A stretch of DNA of 64,000 bases, taken from the NCBI GenBank assembly GCA_001695595.3, contig MBPM02000001.1, forward strand, positions 496,001-560,000, given 5' to 3'. Shown here in pieces: positions 26,920 to 37,572 of this stretch (position 1 is the stretch's first letter; each line of letters starts with the position of its first letter). Under the pieces are notes generated by a model. That model did not search any database and had not been told where the DNA came from. It saw only the letters and a program-made list of their open reading frames with translations. The translations under genes were made by a program, and so were the position numbers. This DNA comes from Plasmopara viticola. Lineage: Eukaryota; Oomycota; Peronosporomycetes; Peronosporales; Peronosporaceae.

Positions 26920-28029
26920 GGTCTCTACACGAAGTAGTACAGACGATGATACAGGAATGACACCGCTAAATGCATAAAGAAGAACACTGACAACGTCACC
27001 AGGATTACGATAAAGATTACGGTCTGTGCCGCAGTTACGGATGTTGATTACTGACGAAAAGATAGTATTTTCTTGGTTTAAATAAACTAGGTTGCATTCA
27101 GAAGCTTCTTAAAAGACAGGCGTAATGGTTGCATGGATTAGCGAACTAAGGTCTCAATAAACTCACTAGACTCTTGCCTTCTCATTGACAAGCTAACAGC
27201 CGCAACCAAGCCCTCTCTTTTAATCACACCTTCTATCGCTATAAGTTACAAGCGCACTAAATCCTTCAAGAGGGCATAAATTTTTACCAATGGGAATTTT
27301 CGATGAGAATGGCCCAGGGGCTGCTGAGGCTCGTTATAGGCTTGTTATGGCGCAAACAATATGAGCAAAATGTCGAAGACATGGCTCATGAAAGACGATA
27401 AGCCATTGAGCATCATTGCTCAGGGCATCAAAAGTTAACACCAGACCAAGATTTTATCTATGAATTGCACTTTGGAAGCGTGAGGGATGCTTAGCGACTT
27501 CTAAAGTCGATCCACTCTGCACGTCTGTGTCAAAATGACACGTCGCATCTATGATTCTAAAATAGAGAGTGGCAATAGCTCAGGGCAACATTCAGACGAA
27601 TGTGAATTGGTCGTGAGACACCAGATTACGGGAGAGCCAGTGCATAATTCAAGACATATGGGGGTATTCCGAGCAGCTTGCCGTCGGGGTATGAGCCCGT
27701 TTCTTTTAATGTGGAAAAAGCCACGTCATAACGCTGATTGAGAAGCTGCTGACGAAATGAAAGCGGAAGCAGAAGAAGAATTACGCTGGAATAGCATTTT
27801 GCGCCACTATAACTTTGGGAGAACCAAGGGTTTACGGAAAAGCGGTCGCAGGAGCTATACATTGCAAATGAACGGCAATATTGAAACAAGCGTTTTAACC
27901 GTGACCACATTGGTCCCATAATACTGGATTGCCCGGGTGAGAGCTGTTAAAGAAATTGTTTAAGCGGTAGTAGTGCAGTATTTGGTGTGGGTGAGAAACG
28001 TCACCCGGTTGGCTGATTGACACCGGTCC

Positions 28030-28242
28030 ATGAGCTTTCATCGGAGTGACTTGGTCAACTACAAGCGATTAAACCTTATCATCGAGGAAGCGATTTCAAA
28101 CGGTAGAAGACGGATTGATGATGAAAACGGAGCGGTGAAGCTAATTGGTTTGGACGAAAGCCGCATAACCGTGATAGAGGTGTTGCTTATCCCCGTACCT
28201 GACAGACAATTACTGTCGGTGGAGAAGCTTACTGGTTGTTGA
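28030..28242 (+). pseudogene. Copia protease-region fragment
   Basis: The frame reads FHRSDLVNYKRL, then VKLIGLDES, then PDRQLLSVEKL. It is collinear with the protease region of the copia element at 55300-55540 (SHRKDLFNYKGL, VKLIGFNGM, LDRRLLSVGKL). Just upstream the frame reads WLIDTG, the protease active-site region. It ends at a stop shortly before the satellite insertion. Confidence 0.6.
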
Positions 28243-28425
28243 TCAGGTGTGAATATTCAGCGTGCTTTATGCACCAAGCGAGACAAAAATTGTGCTATTG
28301 CAATTGGTACGAGAAACGGTAAAGCTTATGCGCTGGATAGGCAAGAGAAGGCATGATCTGTTCAATATTCGGGAGCATAAAGATGATGAAAGCTACACCG
28401 CTCTCGCATAATATCGTAGTTATTA

Positions 28426-28975
28426 CACTATACTACACCATACAAATGTATGAGTCATATTCAGAAATTAATATTATTTGTGAGATATACTACCGAAAAA
28501 ATATTATAGTCGTTGTAATATAGTATACTATACAAATATATGAGTCTTTCTTTAACTTTATATTTTTGCGCAGTGTACTACTTCGAAATAGTTAAGTAGT
28601 TTATTATAACATACTAATAATTAATATGAGATGTATATTTCAAAATTTCTATTTTGTGTAATATACTACTGAAAAATAATATATTAATTATATATAGTAT
28701 ACTATACAATTGTATAAGTAAAATTAAATCTTACTTTGACGTGTAGTATACTTTTAAAATATCATAGTAGTATTTCTTTAGTATACTATATGAATGTATA
28801 AGTAATATTTCAAAATGAATATTTTTGTGTACTATCCTATTTAAAAATAATATAGTAGTTTTGATATAGTATACTATTCAATGCTTGAGTTTTATTTTAA
28901 AATTAATGTTATTGTGTAGTATACTTCTCCGAAATAGTGTAGTAGTTCTCTATAGTATACTATACAATTATATTA
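28426..28975. repeat. AT-rich tandem repeat, about 87-bp unit
   Basis: Units start with a TAGTATACTA-type block at about 28426, 28521, 28607, 28695, 28780, 28867 and 28953, spacings of 85-95 bp. Each unit then has an ATGTATGAGT-like segment and, mid-unit, a TACTAC...GAAAAATAAT segment before the next block. The block TATAGTATACTATA is a perfect palindrome. The flanks on both sides are copia sequence. Confidence 0.8.
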
Positions 28976-30506
28976 GACATACGGACAACGGAACGAAGTT
29001 TGTCAATGATACGCTCACAAACTTATGCCAACGGAACGGTATCATGCACCAGCGTACGATATAATACAATCCCCAATAGCATGGAGTGGTAGAACGAATG
29101 AACCGCACGAATATAATAAGAACAGGGAGCATCCTACACTACAAGTGCGCTTTGTTGGTGGGCAGAGGCGGTCAGTGCTGCAGTATACCGAGTCAATCTT
29201 TTCCGTCATACAGTGCCTATGAACGCTTCCTTGTATGATTAAGATTTAGGGTGAAGCTTCGAATGGAACACTATCGAGTGTTTGGGTCTCACGGGTTTGC
29301 ATACGTCAACCATGTAAAAAATAGAACTTTAAGCGCGTGTTTTTAGTTATGCAAGATTACGATTAAATAAGCAACAAAGTATTAATATTCTGGTCGGTGA
29401 AGTTACAAGAGCATGAGGTTGGCAACATTCAAGAAATGCATCCATCAAAATCAAAAAATTGTGATACAAGTGATTTAAAGCACGTGATGAAGCACGTTGA
29501 TAAAGGTGCAGTACTCAACTCGGTAAAACATCAGCAACGGAATGAGCCATTTAATTGTGGGACATCCCACACATTCAAATGTACGTGGAAGAGCCTATCA
29601 TAAGTGTTAATAGGGATGGGGTGCTTTAATCACCGCGCTTTGAGCTGACTGAGCACTGAGCTTTAGCACAATTAGTCAGGAAGACCAATTGGCTTATCAA
29701 ACTTCTCAAAGGTTTAGAGGAAACGACGGGCCATGTTCGGTTCTAGTAATGTGATCATAATTCAGTGTCTATTGCTTCGCGTCACTGTTTGCCTCATTGC
29801 TACATATTGCGTGCGCTTGTGTGGTAGCCAAGTCCGACTCTTCATCAATACTTCAGCCTGAGTGAGAACAGCTTGCTACTATATCATCCTCACCAACCTT
29901 ATTGAGCAGTTGCTCCCTTTTAAACGTTTCTCGGCATGTTTTCCATTTTTTAACATCAACATAAATTTGCGCGCACACCTCGATCGTTGCGCTTGAGATT
30001 GATATTATGATCGGTCTTTCAAAACGTCGGACGAACTATTAAATGTCGCTGGGTCTTAGCCAAGAATTGAGATCAGAATGGCAATGTGGTGGGTTACAAG
30101 GCACAATTGGGGCCTTAGGAATTCAAGTTAAAGTTCGGTGTGATATTCATTGAGACTTACTCTACACAGATTATTATACACTAAATGCGATCTTTACTGG
30201 CCATGTGTGCGATATCTGGCCACAAATGAAGCAGCTAGATGTCGAGACCACTTTTCTTGATAATAAGCTGTCACATCGTATTTACATGGAGGTGCCGATT
30301 GGCGTCAAGCGAGCTCAAGGCTTTCCGTGCCAGCTAACCAGGTCATGTATAATTAAGGTTTGTCCATTACTCGGGTAAACCAAATCGCATATCGGCCAAG
30401 TCGTTCAACACGATGCCATCAGAATGAATCGATCGTGCAGACATTCACGGCCTCAGAAACCATAGCGCTCCAAAAAGAAAAAGACAAGAACGACAACTAG
30501 GGTAAA

Positions 30507-31800
30507 TTGTCAGCATGTAACAGTTGTGGTGATGTCGGCCACATATCGCCGCAATGTATCGCTCTTGAACGTAAGGAGGCGAATAGTTATAGTAAAGGTG
30601 CAATATATGCTAACCTCGAAGCAGACGCCCAATCTTTCTACGACGACGGCCAAGAGAGATTTGTCACCGTCTACATCGACAACGAATAAAGTATTAACGT
30701 TGTATCCGAAGACTTATTGAGGCGACTAGAGTCTGAAGTAAGCAAGTGTGAGATGATGCAAGTTGACCCGAGACTGTTGACTATCCCCGACGGACCGCGC
30801 ACACGAGGTTGCAGAGACCCGGTTTTCTTTTAACATTTAAAACCTTCGAAGTCATGCCTGTTCCTGGAAGTAAGGATGTTCTCATTTGCATGATGTGGCT
30901 TCGTAAGAAATTAAACATCACCTGAACTCCAGAGCGCATGTCTCCTCGCATTGATACTGAGCACCACGCGGCAATTCAGCCAAATCGCATAATTAGCGTG
31001 GTCTGCTGGACAACGCAAGGCTCGCATAAATCAGAGCCGCGAGATATTCGATTACTATCAACAACGAGGGCACCATGGCCGTCAAGGAATAAAGAATCAC
31101 ACTAATCAACCACTGATTGTTAAAGTCGTGCTAAAAGACAACCCTTTGCAGTATAGTACATTCACTATGTAACTCGCACCATTTGACTAACTTTTTACTG
31201 AGCAACATTGCGTTGATCTCTTGAACTTGACAAACAAGTGCTGCCATGTAACACAGTCGCGGAGAAGCTTATTGAATGTCGGTTGTTGGACGAATCTGAA
31301 GCGCGAGCGGAGCGAATTCTGTAAAATAGGACAAGTTTTTGTTGCTTAAAGCAAATTGAGACGTATATTAGTTGCTACATTATATCTAGTGGTTCTTAGC
31401 TATCTACTGCTACCATCCAAAAGGCTATCATTCTTTTCTCTTTCATCTGGCTAATTGCACATTCCAGATTATCTTCAGTCAACTCGGTCTATGAGACATC
31501 TGGTTTTTTTCTGGCCGGAAACTGCATAATCGCCTATTCATATGGAAAGTACTAATGCATATGTATTCTAAAAATACTAAATTGTATTGCGTAAAAGCCG
31601 TTACCGGCAAACCTGCAGGTGACGATGATCACGTCACAAGAAGCGCCTTCATCTAAACAATTTGAGCCTTGCATTATGACAACTTTCCTCATTTGAATAA
31701 TGCACACCTTCACCGTCAATAATTTACTATGGGAAACTGAAATCGATATCGGAGCTGTGCTCGTCGCAATAGGCGACACAATTAACAGGAGTTATGCCGA
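30507..31800 (+). pseudogene. Decayed Ty3/gypsy gag-protease (and RNase H?) scraps
   Basis: A zinc knuckle CNSCGDVGHISPQC (C-x2-C-x4-H-x4-C) is encoded from about 30513. About 40 residues later YIDNE-stop-SINVVSEDLLRRLE replaces the aspartic protease 'DSGAS.N.v...l' site. Further on PGSKDVLICMMWLRKKLNIT matches the usual 'dvilGm.WL....p.i' protease end. A possible RNase H start (FTVNN...ETEIDIGAVL) lies near 31703-31770. Stops break every part. Confidence 0.55.
31247..31430. repeat. LTR-like repeat, copy 1
   Basis: It begins TGTAACACAGTCGCGGAGAA and carries GAAGCTTATTGAATGTCGG, then a GTTGTTGGACGAA block. A related sequence lies at about 46362-46545. A TGTAACA start fits a gypsy-type LTR. 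The right end is uncertain. Confidence 0.35.
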
Positions 31801-32640
31801 GTGGCGGATGCGGCGGACGCTTTGTTGACCAGGGATGATTGTCTGAAATTGTTTATGGCATACCGATAGTCACCCGAACCGACTTCGCGCCGGCGTAGCG
31901 CTAAGGTGCCGTAATGCATGCGGCCAGAAGAACTACGAGTTTTATCTTTGTTGGTGTTCTAGTCCAATTGAGCGCAGAAATACTTTGATCACCTTATACT
32001 TTATCGATCTGCAGCGAGAAAGTCATCGTCGCCAAAAAGACGCAGCGCAAAGGGGTTCTAATCAAAGTTTAAAAACTTACCAGATTTTTGTTTTGTTTTG
32101 AGTGCTACGCTCGGGGGCTGGCGCTCGCTCAATTGGTACGCTTTAAATTTGCTGATTAAAAAAAGTGTGATGGAACTTGCCGTCAAAAACATTGGCTACA
32201 TACTTACTTTTTTGATAAAATCTATTTAACACAATTTCATGCAATTTGGCAATCCAGCGTATTTTGAAAAATATTTTTATGCAGATTTGTCTTTCACTAA
32301 AACAATCTGCAATGCTCTAGACGCTCATATTTTATTGATAGAAAATGACTGTTTCCGTAGTACTCAGGTCATGTTAGATTCGATGTACATTAAGCGACGT
32401 CACTTTGCTTCGACTTCGGTCTTATTATCGCACTCCATCATCGGCTCTCGCTTCATGGTCAGCACAGCCACACGGCACATTAAAGGTATTCACGAACATC
32501 TGCATTAACCACCAAATATATCGGTTTTAAGTACAAAAGTGGTAAACGTCTTGCGTGGCTTTGAGTTGTACTGGTCAACCGACGCCTTCTTGTCGATGCT
32601 ATTAGCCAGGTAGGAATGGCATAGTTACGAAGCCTAGCGT
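31801..32640. other. Intergenic, nothing recognised
   Basis: About 840 bp precede the long-TIR element. An 89-residue frame at 32239-32508 has no motif. No repeat structure was noticed. Confidence 0.35.
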
Positions 32641-32648
32641 TTTTTTAA

Positions 32649-32830
32649 GGGAACCGTTAAACTGCCGGTACCCTTTTGGTAAACTGCCGGTACCCTTTGC
32701 TTTTAGCCAATGAGATTAAACTAAATTCATCAATGGGAGCAGTTTATCTCTTTTAATGAACACAGTGTTTTTCAAGTAATAAAAAGAGAAAGCAATACCC
32801 ACCTGGACCCCTCTTTCGTGAATTGCCGGT
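32649..32830. repeat. Left TIR of copy B
   Basis: About 180 bp are inverted relative to 33775-33958 with scattered mismatches. The TIR contains two direct CTGCCGGTACCC motifs near the tip and the segment AAAGAGAAAGCAATACCCA towards its inner end, mirrored in the right TIR. Confidence 0.8.
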
Positions 32831-32924
32831 TCTCTCTGTTTTGAGCAATTGAAAAAAGGAGCAATTCCGTCAATGAGAGCAATATTTTTCTGTCAACGAA
32901 AGCAGCACTGAAGAAGCTATCGAA

Positions 32925-33486
32925 ATGCGCCTTTTCTACGTCGTCTTTCTGGGTGTTGCTACTGCTGATTGTGAGCTGCGCTTGCGGAGAGAAATACCAT
33001 CGTCACATGAACAATTGGGCGGTGATTGTGAGCAAGGCATCTGTAGTATGGCTCCATGCCTTGTTTAATAATGTGCGTCATTTGCTGATGGTCGACACAT
33101 CTCGCTTTTGGAGTAATTACAGTTCCTTGCGAATGCGTTATCACACTACCACTCAGTCAAGCGTTTTAAGATCCCAGACAGCCAGGTAAGACAATGTTAA
33201 AGACAATTTGTCATACCTTGATTATTGACAATGCGACGCTACTGTTGTAGATTATCTTGATGCTGGCGGACCAAATGCCATGCAATCCTCGCAATTGCTT
33301 TCCTGGACAAGTGTTTAACAGTCGAAGTCAAAAAAATAATCTGTATGTGTTTATCCTGCATCACGTTCGCTTTGAATGCACCTGCTAATTCGATTTGGTG
33401 TCCAACGCAGCTATGGAAAAAACGCCTAGGTCGATTATCGCGGCTCCGAGGTCTGAGTGGCCAACTTCATTACAGTCCTTACGGGT
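32925..33486 (+). pseudogene. Captured GPI-transamidase subunit (GPI8/PIG-K) fragment
   Basis: Pieces match the N-terminal part of the C13-family GPI transamidase catalytic subunit: a signal-peptide-like start at 32925, [52 protein letters not shown] and a 'NLYG..VDYRG.EV.V.NF..VLTG' end. Intron positions are preserved: 33028-33090 (acceptor now TG instead of AG), 33186-33250 and 33343-33410 (GTATGT...GCAG), each 63-68 bp. Retained introns mean the piece was copied as DNA, not from mRNA. Frameshifts lie in the signal peptide and near 33122, and two in-frame stops in the last exon disable it. The catalytic His-Cys half is missing. It lies wholly between the TIRs of copy B. Confidence 0.8.
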
Positions 33487-33673
33487 GCGTCAAGTAGATA
33501 TTTGGTGTAACTTTTTCGTGCTGACCTAACTGATTGATCAGGACGGCATGGGCCACATATAAACAGCAAACACAAAGCTCATAACCTTGGGCGCGCGCGA
33601 GCATGAGAACTGCCGACTTTGCCTCTTCCAGAGTGCTGTACGAGAGCCATCTAGGGTGTTGCATAGTGTTCAT
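33479..33673 (-). pseudogene. Possible second cargo fragment, opposite strand
   Basis: A 64-residue minus-strand frame includes STLEEAKSAVLMLARAQGYE. It looks coding-like and vaguely recalls the N-terminal 'F.t.eEA..av...A..qGy' segment of FAR1/MULE-type transposases. On the plus strand the same DNA, after a possible acceptor at about 33540, could instead continue the GPI8 piece with GRHGPH. I cannot decide between these, and either could be chance. Confidence 0.2.
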
Positions 33674-33774
33674 TGCGAGAAGAAGAGTGCGAGAAGAGTG
33701 ATATTGAGAAGAGTAATGTTAAATAAAGTGATATTGAGAAGAGGTGAGTAGGAGTTGTTTCTTAAAAAACAAGT

Positions 33775-33958
33775 AGTACCAACAGTTTACGAAAAAGGGG
33801 TACCGGATGGGTATTGCTTTCTCTTTAATTGGTTGAAAAACACTGTGTTCAATTACGAGATAAACTGCTCCCATTGATGGATTTAGTTTAATCTCATCGG
33901 CTAATATCAAGGGGTACCGGCAATTTACCAAAAGGGTACCGGCAGTTTAACAATTCCC
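33775..33958. repeat. Right TIR of copy B
   Basis: Inverted counterpart of 32649-32830. The outer tip reads, as reverse complement, GGGAATTGTTAAACTGCCGG. It is also the region most similar to the right end of copy A. Confidence 0.8.
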
Positions 33959-34143
33959 TTTTTTAAATTAATTTGCAAAAAGAAGAAAAATTTGTTAATG
34001 TGCTGTACCATAGTGGCAATCTTAGCAAGAATTATAATCTTTTAGGATGTGTATAAGGCCACCATGAAAGGATTAAGCACACAATTTTAGCTCAAGAATT
34101 CTTAAAATTATGCAAAAAAAATCATTCGCGCAATGAAGCAGAT

Positions 34144-35760
34144 TTACATGAACGAAATGGGCTCGTAAACGCGAGCCTTCTTCGCAGGTTGGTCATCATT
34201 TGATAGGTCAAGCTCCACGTTCACGCAAAACAGAGAGCTGTTGCTGTCGTCGTCACTCGTCAGCAGAATCTCGTAGTTGCCAGCGGGTGCAATGATGGGC
34301 AGGTTTACGTCCACCTTCATGTCCGAAGCCTTGCCCTTCGTCACCGGGCAAGTAAAACCGTGTACATCTATGTGGCCCAATCCAAGTGGAAGAGGAATGT
34401 GAGTATCGCCGCACAGCTTGCCCAAGTGTCCAAACACCTGAGTGCCAGCAAGCTTCACTTCCAACTTAAAGTTCGCCGACTCAAAGTCCCGCTTGGAATT
34501 ACCATTTCCGGAGAATGAAACCGGCTGACCGCGCTGAGGAGAGGTCGGCGTCACTTCCAGGTGAGAAAAGTCAAAGATTGCGCTACTTACGTCGCCGCAC
34601 TGTGTAATTTTCGCCGACGAATATAGATCAGCAAGGTTTTTCGGACGGAAAGCGCGTGCTTCATCGCCAAGAATCAACTCCACAAGGTCGTCAATAAGTT
34701 CTGATCGCGACTCTTTAGCAACCTCCTCAGTCTTTTCTGTCTGCTCATCTTTTGTGATCACTGTCGCAAACGGATAGCTAGGCACCGAGGCAATGCCACA
34801 TTGTCCAGCAGGTCCATTTTCCTCACGAGCAAGACGAATGTATCCATCCTCTCCCCACGAAGCCCCCCACGAATTCTTCACCTTCCAAAACTTTTGTCCA
34901 TTGTCCGATCCATACCCCACGACTAGCACGCCGTGATCCAATCTCGTGCCGCATGTAAGATTAAATACGCCAGACTTGTAGAATTGAAATGCTTTCTGGT
35001 CAGCTTCGATAGCGACTGATACGGGCTGCTGTGACACTGCTACCTTTAAAGCGTGCTCGTCTTGTGGGTTGACGTCCTGGAATCCAGTAACCTTCACTAC
35101 GCTCTCGCAGGTGCGGCAAACCTGAGCTTTCGCCTTGTACTCGTAGACGTCCTCGGTGCAGATACCTCCGTTGTCTTCAATCCACGTAAAGGCATGATCC
35201 ATAAGACCTCCGTTACAACCCATGTCACCATTATGGTCACAATCCACAAGCTCTTGCTCGGAAAGAACGGGCAATTTCCCGCTCGAAACAAAGACAGCAC
35301 CCTCTACAGCACCTGTGGTGGAAAAGGCCCAACACGAACCACACATTCCTTGGTTCTTAACGGCCGTGACACCTCCTTTATCTTGCCAATCCACAGCGTC
35401 AGCCACCTGAAAGTCGGTCCAGAGGTTATTTACACGCGAAGCCAGACGCTGCTCCAAGTAACCCTCGGGCATGACAAAGCCTGTCATTTTGCCATGAAAT
35501 TCGTCAAACGACATGTGCGAATACTCATTGTGACCTAACTTTACGCCCGTCCACGCATTCTCAACATTGTGCTCGAGAATATACATGTCGTTGGCGATGT
35601 AATTTTCCAAGCGCTTGGCAAACTCCAGCGCATCTGAAAACGAGATGCTGTGGGTCTTCATCCACGCAGAAAACTCCTGCTCATATTCGAGCGGTGTCTT
35701 ATGTGCGTTCAACAGCGCGAGGCTGGCAGTAAGTAACAAGGAAACGGGAGCAGCGCGCAT
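34144..35760 (-). CDS. Papain-type cysteine protease with C-terminal ML domain
   Basis: Single-exon, 538 residues. Residues 1-19 form a signal peptide, so the protein is probably secreted or lysosomal. An I29 inhibitor prodomain follows, with the ERFNIN pattern at E46-R50-Y54-N57-I61-N65. The mature C1A papain domain has the oxyanion Gln137, catalytic Cys143 (CGSCWAFS), His276 (LDHGVLVVGYG) and Asn296 (KNSWG), all intact, plus a GCNGG motif near 181. After an acidic linker (about 335-365), residues 385-520 form an MD-2-related lipid-recognition (ML) domain with several cysteines. Proteases of this class cleave proteins; ML domains bind lipids or sterols. The fusion is, as far as I know, typical of oomycetes, where such proteases are found among secreted proteins. 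The ATG at 35760 directly precedes the signal peptide. Transposon copy B ends about 180 bp beyond its stop codon. Confidence 0.95.
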   Translation of the reverse strand: MRAAPVSLLLTASLALLNAHKTPLEYEQEFSAWMKTHSISFSDALEFAKRLENYIANDMYILEHNVENAWTGVKLGHNEYSHMSFDEFHGKMTGFVMPEGYLEQRLASRVNNLWTDFQVADAVDWQDKGGVTAVKNQGMCGSCWAFSTTGAVEGAVFVSSGKLPVLSEQELVDCDHNGDMGCNGGLMDHAFTWIEDNGGICTEDVYEYKAKAQVCRTCESVVKVTGFQDVNPQDEHALKVAVSQQPVSVAIEADQKAFQFYKSGVFNLTCGTRLDHGVLVVGYGSDNGQKFWKVKNSWGASWGEDGYIRLAREENGPAGQCGIASVPSYPFATVITKDEQTEKTEEVAKESRSELIDDLVELILGDEARAFRPKNLADLYSSAKITQCGDVSSAIFDFSHLEVTPTSPQRGQPVSFSGNGNSKRDFESANFKLEVKLAGTQVFGHLGKLCGDTHIPLPLGLGHIDVHGFTCPVTKGKASDMKVDVNLPIIAPAGNYEILLTSDDDSNSSLFCVNVELDLSNDDQPAKKARVYEPISFM

Positions 35761-37572
35761 GCTCCTTCTTTAGAAGAATGTTGGTCGGATCTTCTCGAGG
35801 CGAAATCAGTTGTGAGAGGCCGTTGAAGCCAGAATGAGGATGGGAGACAAGAGAATCAGACCTAGATGTGGCCTTGAGCCAATCAAAATTCGCACAGAAA
35901 GATATTTTAAGCCTATCGTAATAATGTAAATGAAAAACTGTCGGCTGGTAAGCTGGCAGCGAAGATCGAGGGTACATCGTGCATCGGAAGGCGCACTGAT
36001 GATCAAATATTCGAAAAAGAGATTGCACTGAATCTGTTGCTGGTCAACTTGCGTTGACTGGTCCACCTTATTAGTGTCACTATTATCCATTTGGCTTGAT
36101 TGTTGCTTTCATTGCATGCATTATAGGTAGCCATCATCCAAATTGTAATCCTTTGGCGTCTGTCCGTGCTGCCGCAACCACACATGCTTGTATTATGCTG
36201 ATCTGCAGCTATCGCGTTTTAATTCGGCCAACTTAGTCGCTGAATCGCGCTCGTCGGCTCTAAGCGTTGCTTGATATTCCTGCAGCGGGTTGCGTTGCAT
36301 CCCATTAAATCTTATCGACACGACGCCAGCTCTTGCTAAATTTTATATATTCTCGCGTCATAACTTCTTCTACTCCCCCTAGTCGACGTAATTTTTTAGA
36401 TTGTCGGAACCACTGTTTGGTAGTGCTCCGCTGTAATGGACAATCAAATTAAAAAGCTGGCTTCTCGTTAAAACAGGTGGGTCAGGCTCATTACGGTATT
36501 TGCAAGTGGAAACCTCTCACCAAATCGCGGAAACAATGAATTTGCTTACAAGAAGGAAAAAAAGCAACGGTCTGCAAATTATAAGAAGAAGTTGCGAGCG
36601 AACGATGTATTTTACATCGTGAATTTCCCATTGTATTTAATACAAAATATATTAGAGCTTTTTAAGTGTTTACATTGCAGTTTTCGAACTGCCGACCAAA
36701 GCTGATTTTCTAAAGATAACATTTTCTAATATCTTCTTCATTACCCATTGCATAATTTACTGCCCCGGAACGCCAGATTCATCCATGGCTCCGTGGATCT
36801 GAAGGTACCTCCGCGGTAACTCGTAATTCAAGTCGACAGAACAGCATTTGGCCACCAGTAATTTTTGGCTGAGTTGTTCAGAAGTACGTGGTCGGACAAT
36901 TGCTGTTTGACATGTAACGGGTTCAACTTAATTCATATTAGCCCAATATATTCAGTAATCTAATCACTCGCATTATTGGGGCATCTGCGCATGTTGTGTG
37001 CGTTGTTGCCACATGTACGGCACTTGTATGATTGTAAAGAGGTCTACCAATGGCTGCAATGGCGTATTAGGACTCAAGACGTCGTTTGGTTTTTGGCCAT
37101 CCTCGTCAGTCGGTGATAGTAGGAGCCTTACAGATGCATTTTGTCAGTGTGCTCTACAAAATGGAGATCTCAAAGAGGCATCGTTCACTTGTAAATATTC
37201 TAACATGAATATATCTGTCTTCCATGTGTAATGATAGAAGCTTGCAAAATGTTAAAGCTGGTTGATGAATTGGACCTTGCGTGAAAGCAAGGATGCACAA
37301 ACGCTGGCAGATTTTGAGGGAAAAACATTGCTCTCAATTGATCTTTTGTTTGCTCTCGGGATACAGCACTCAGTGGTGCGTGTCCACTACCTCCCGGGTG
37401 AGAAAGTACGAGCACTTTGCGCACGTAATTGCTTTCTATCGTGGTCACATCTTCACTTCTTTTTGGTACGCTTTCCTTCAAGAATGAGAGAATTAAGTCT
37501 CACCGGCTGGACCTAGAGTAGGCACTACCGCCGGGGCAATTGAATTGTGTGCTATTGGATCCCTGAAGCCTA
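35761..37572. other. Intergenic; one coding-like scrap
   Basis: This holds the upstream region of the protease gene (minus strand), then AT-rich sequence. A 35-codon minus-strand frame from ATG 36300 to the stop at 36193 (NPLQEYQATLRADERDSATK and a Lys/Glu-rich end) reads like a real helical peptide but is isolated. Nothing else is recognised. Confidence 0.35.

Larger units (their letters stand above)
26920..30400 (+). mobile_element. Decayed Ty1/copia element interrupted by satellite
   Basis: Copia parts occur in order but riddled with stops. An LTR-like scrap with ACACCGCTAAATGCA lies near 26960 (the intact LTR at 54334 has ACACCGCTGAATGCA). A leader with GCCGCAACCAAGCC follows near 27200. 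Gag is similar to that of the 54-kb element (ECELVVRHQITGEPVHNSR, about 27600-27655). The protease region is at 28030-28242. The integrase core contains TDNGTKFVN (near 28982) and a 'RVFGSHGFAYV'-like end (near 29280). RT contains QLDVETTFLDN (near 30236) and a 'RIYMEVPIGV' continuation. The 87-bp tandem repeat at 28426-28975 replaces the protease-integrase junction. Ends are approximate. Confidence 0.7.
32649..33958. mobile_element. Long-TIR DNA transposon, copy B, carrying host gene piece
   Basis: The 1310-bp element is flanked by a perfect 8-bp duplication TTTTTTAA (32641-32648 and 33959-33966). Its termini are inverted repeats of about 180 bp. Both begin GGGAA..GTTAAACTGCCGG, repeat the CTGCCGGTACCC motif, and share ATGAGATTAAACTAAAT and CAATGGGAGCAGTTTATCTC. 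The right sub-terminal region matches copy A at 5647-6160. No transposase domain is evident inside. The interior holds a GPI8-like gene fragment on the plus strand. Long TIRs, an 8-bp duplication and captured genic DNA resemble Pack-MULEs; the superfamily assignment is inferred. Confidence 0.85.

Noticed and set aside
31060..31110. ATGGCCGTCAAGGAA match to copia gag near 54630
   Set aside because: Only about 15 bases are shared and the context differs; too short to call an element.
35053..35538. 161-codon plus-strand frame opposite the cysteine protease
   Set aside because: Antisense of the conserved catalytic domain; no motif.
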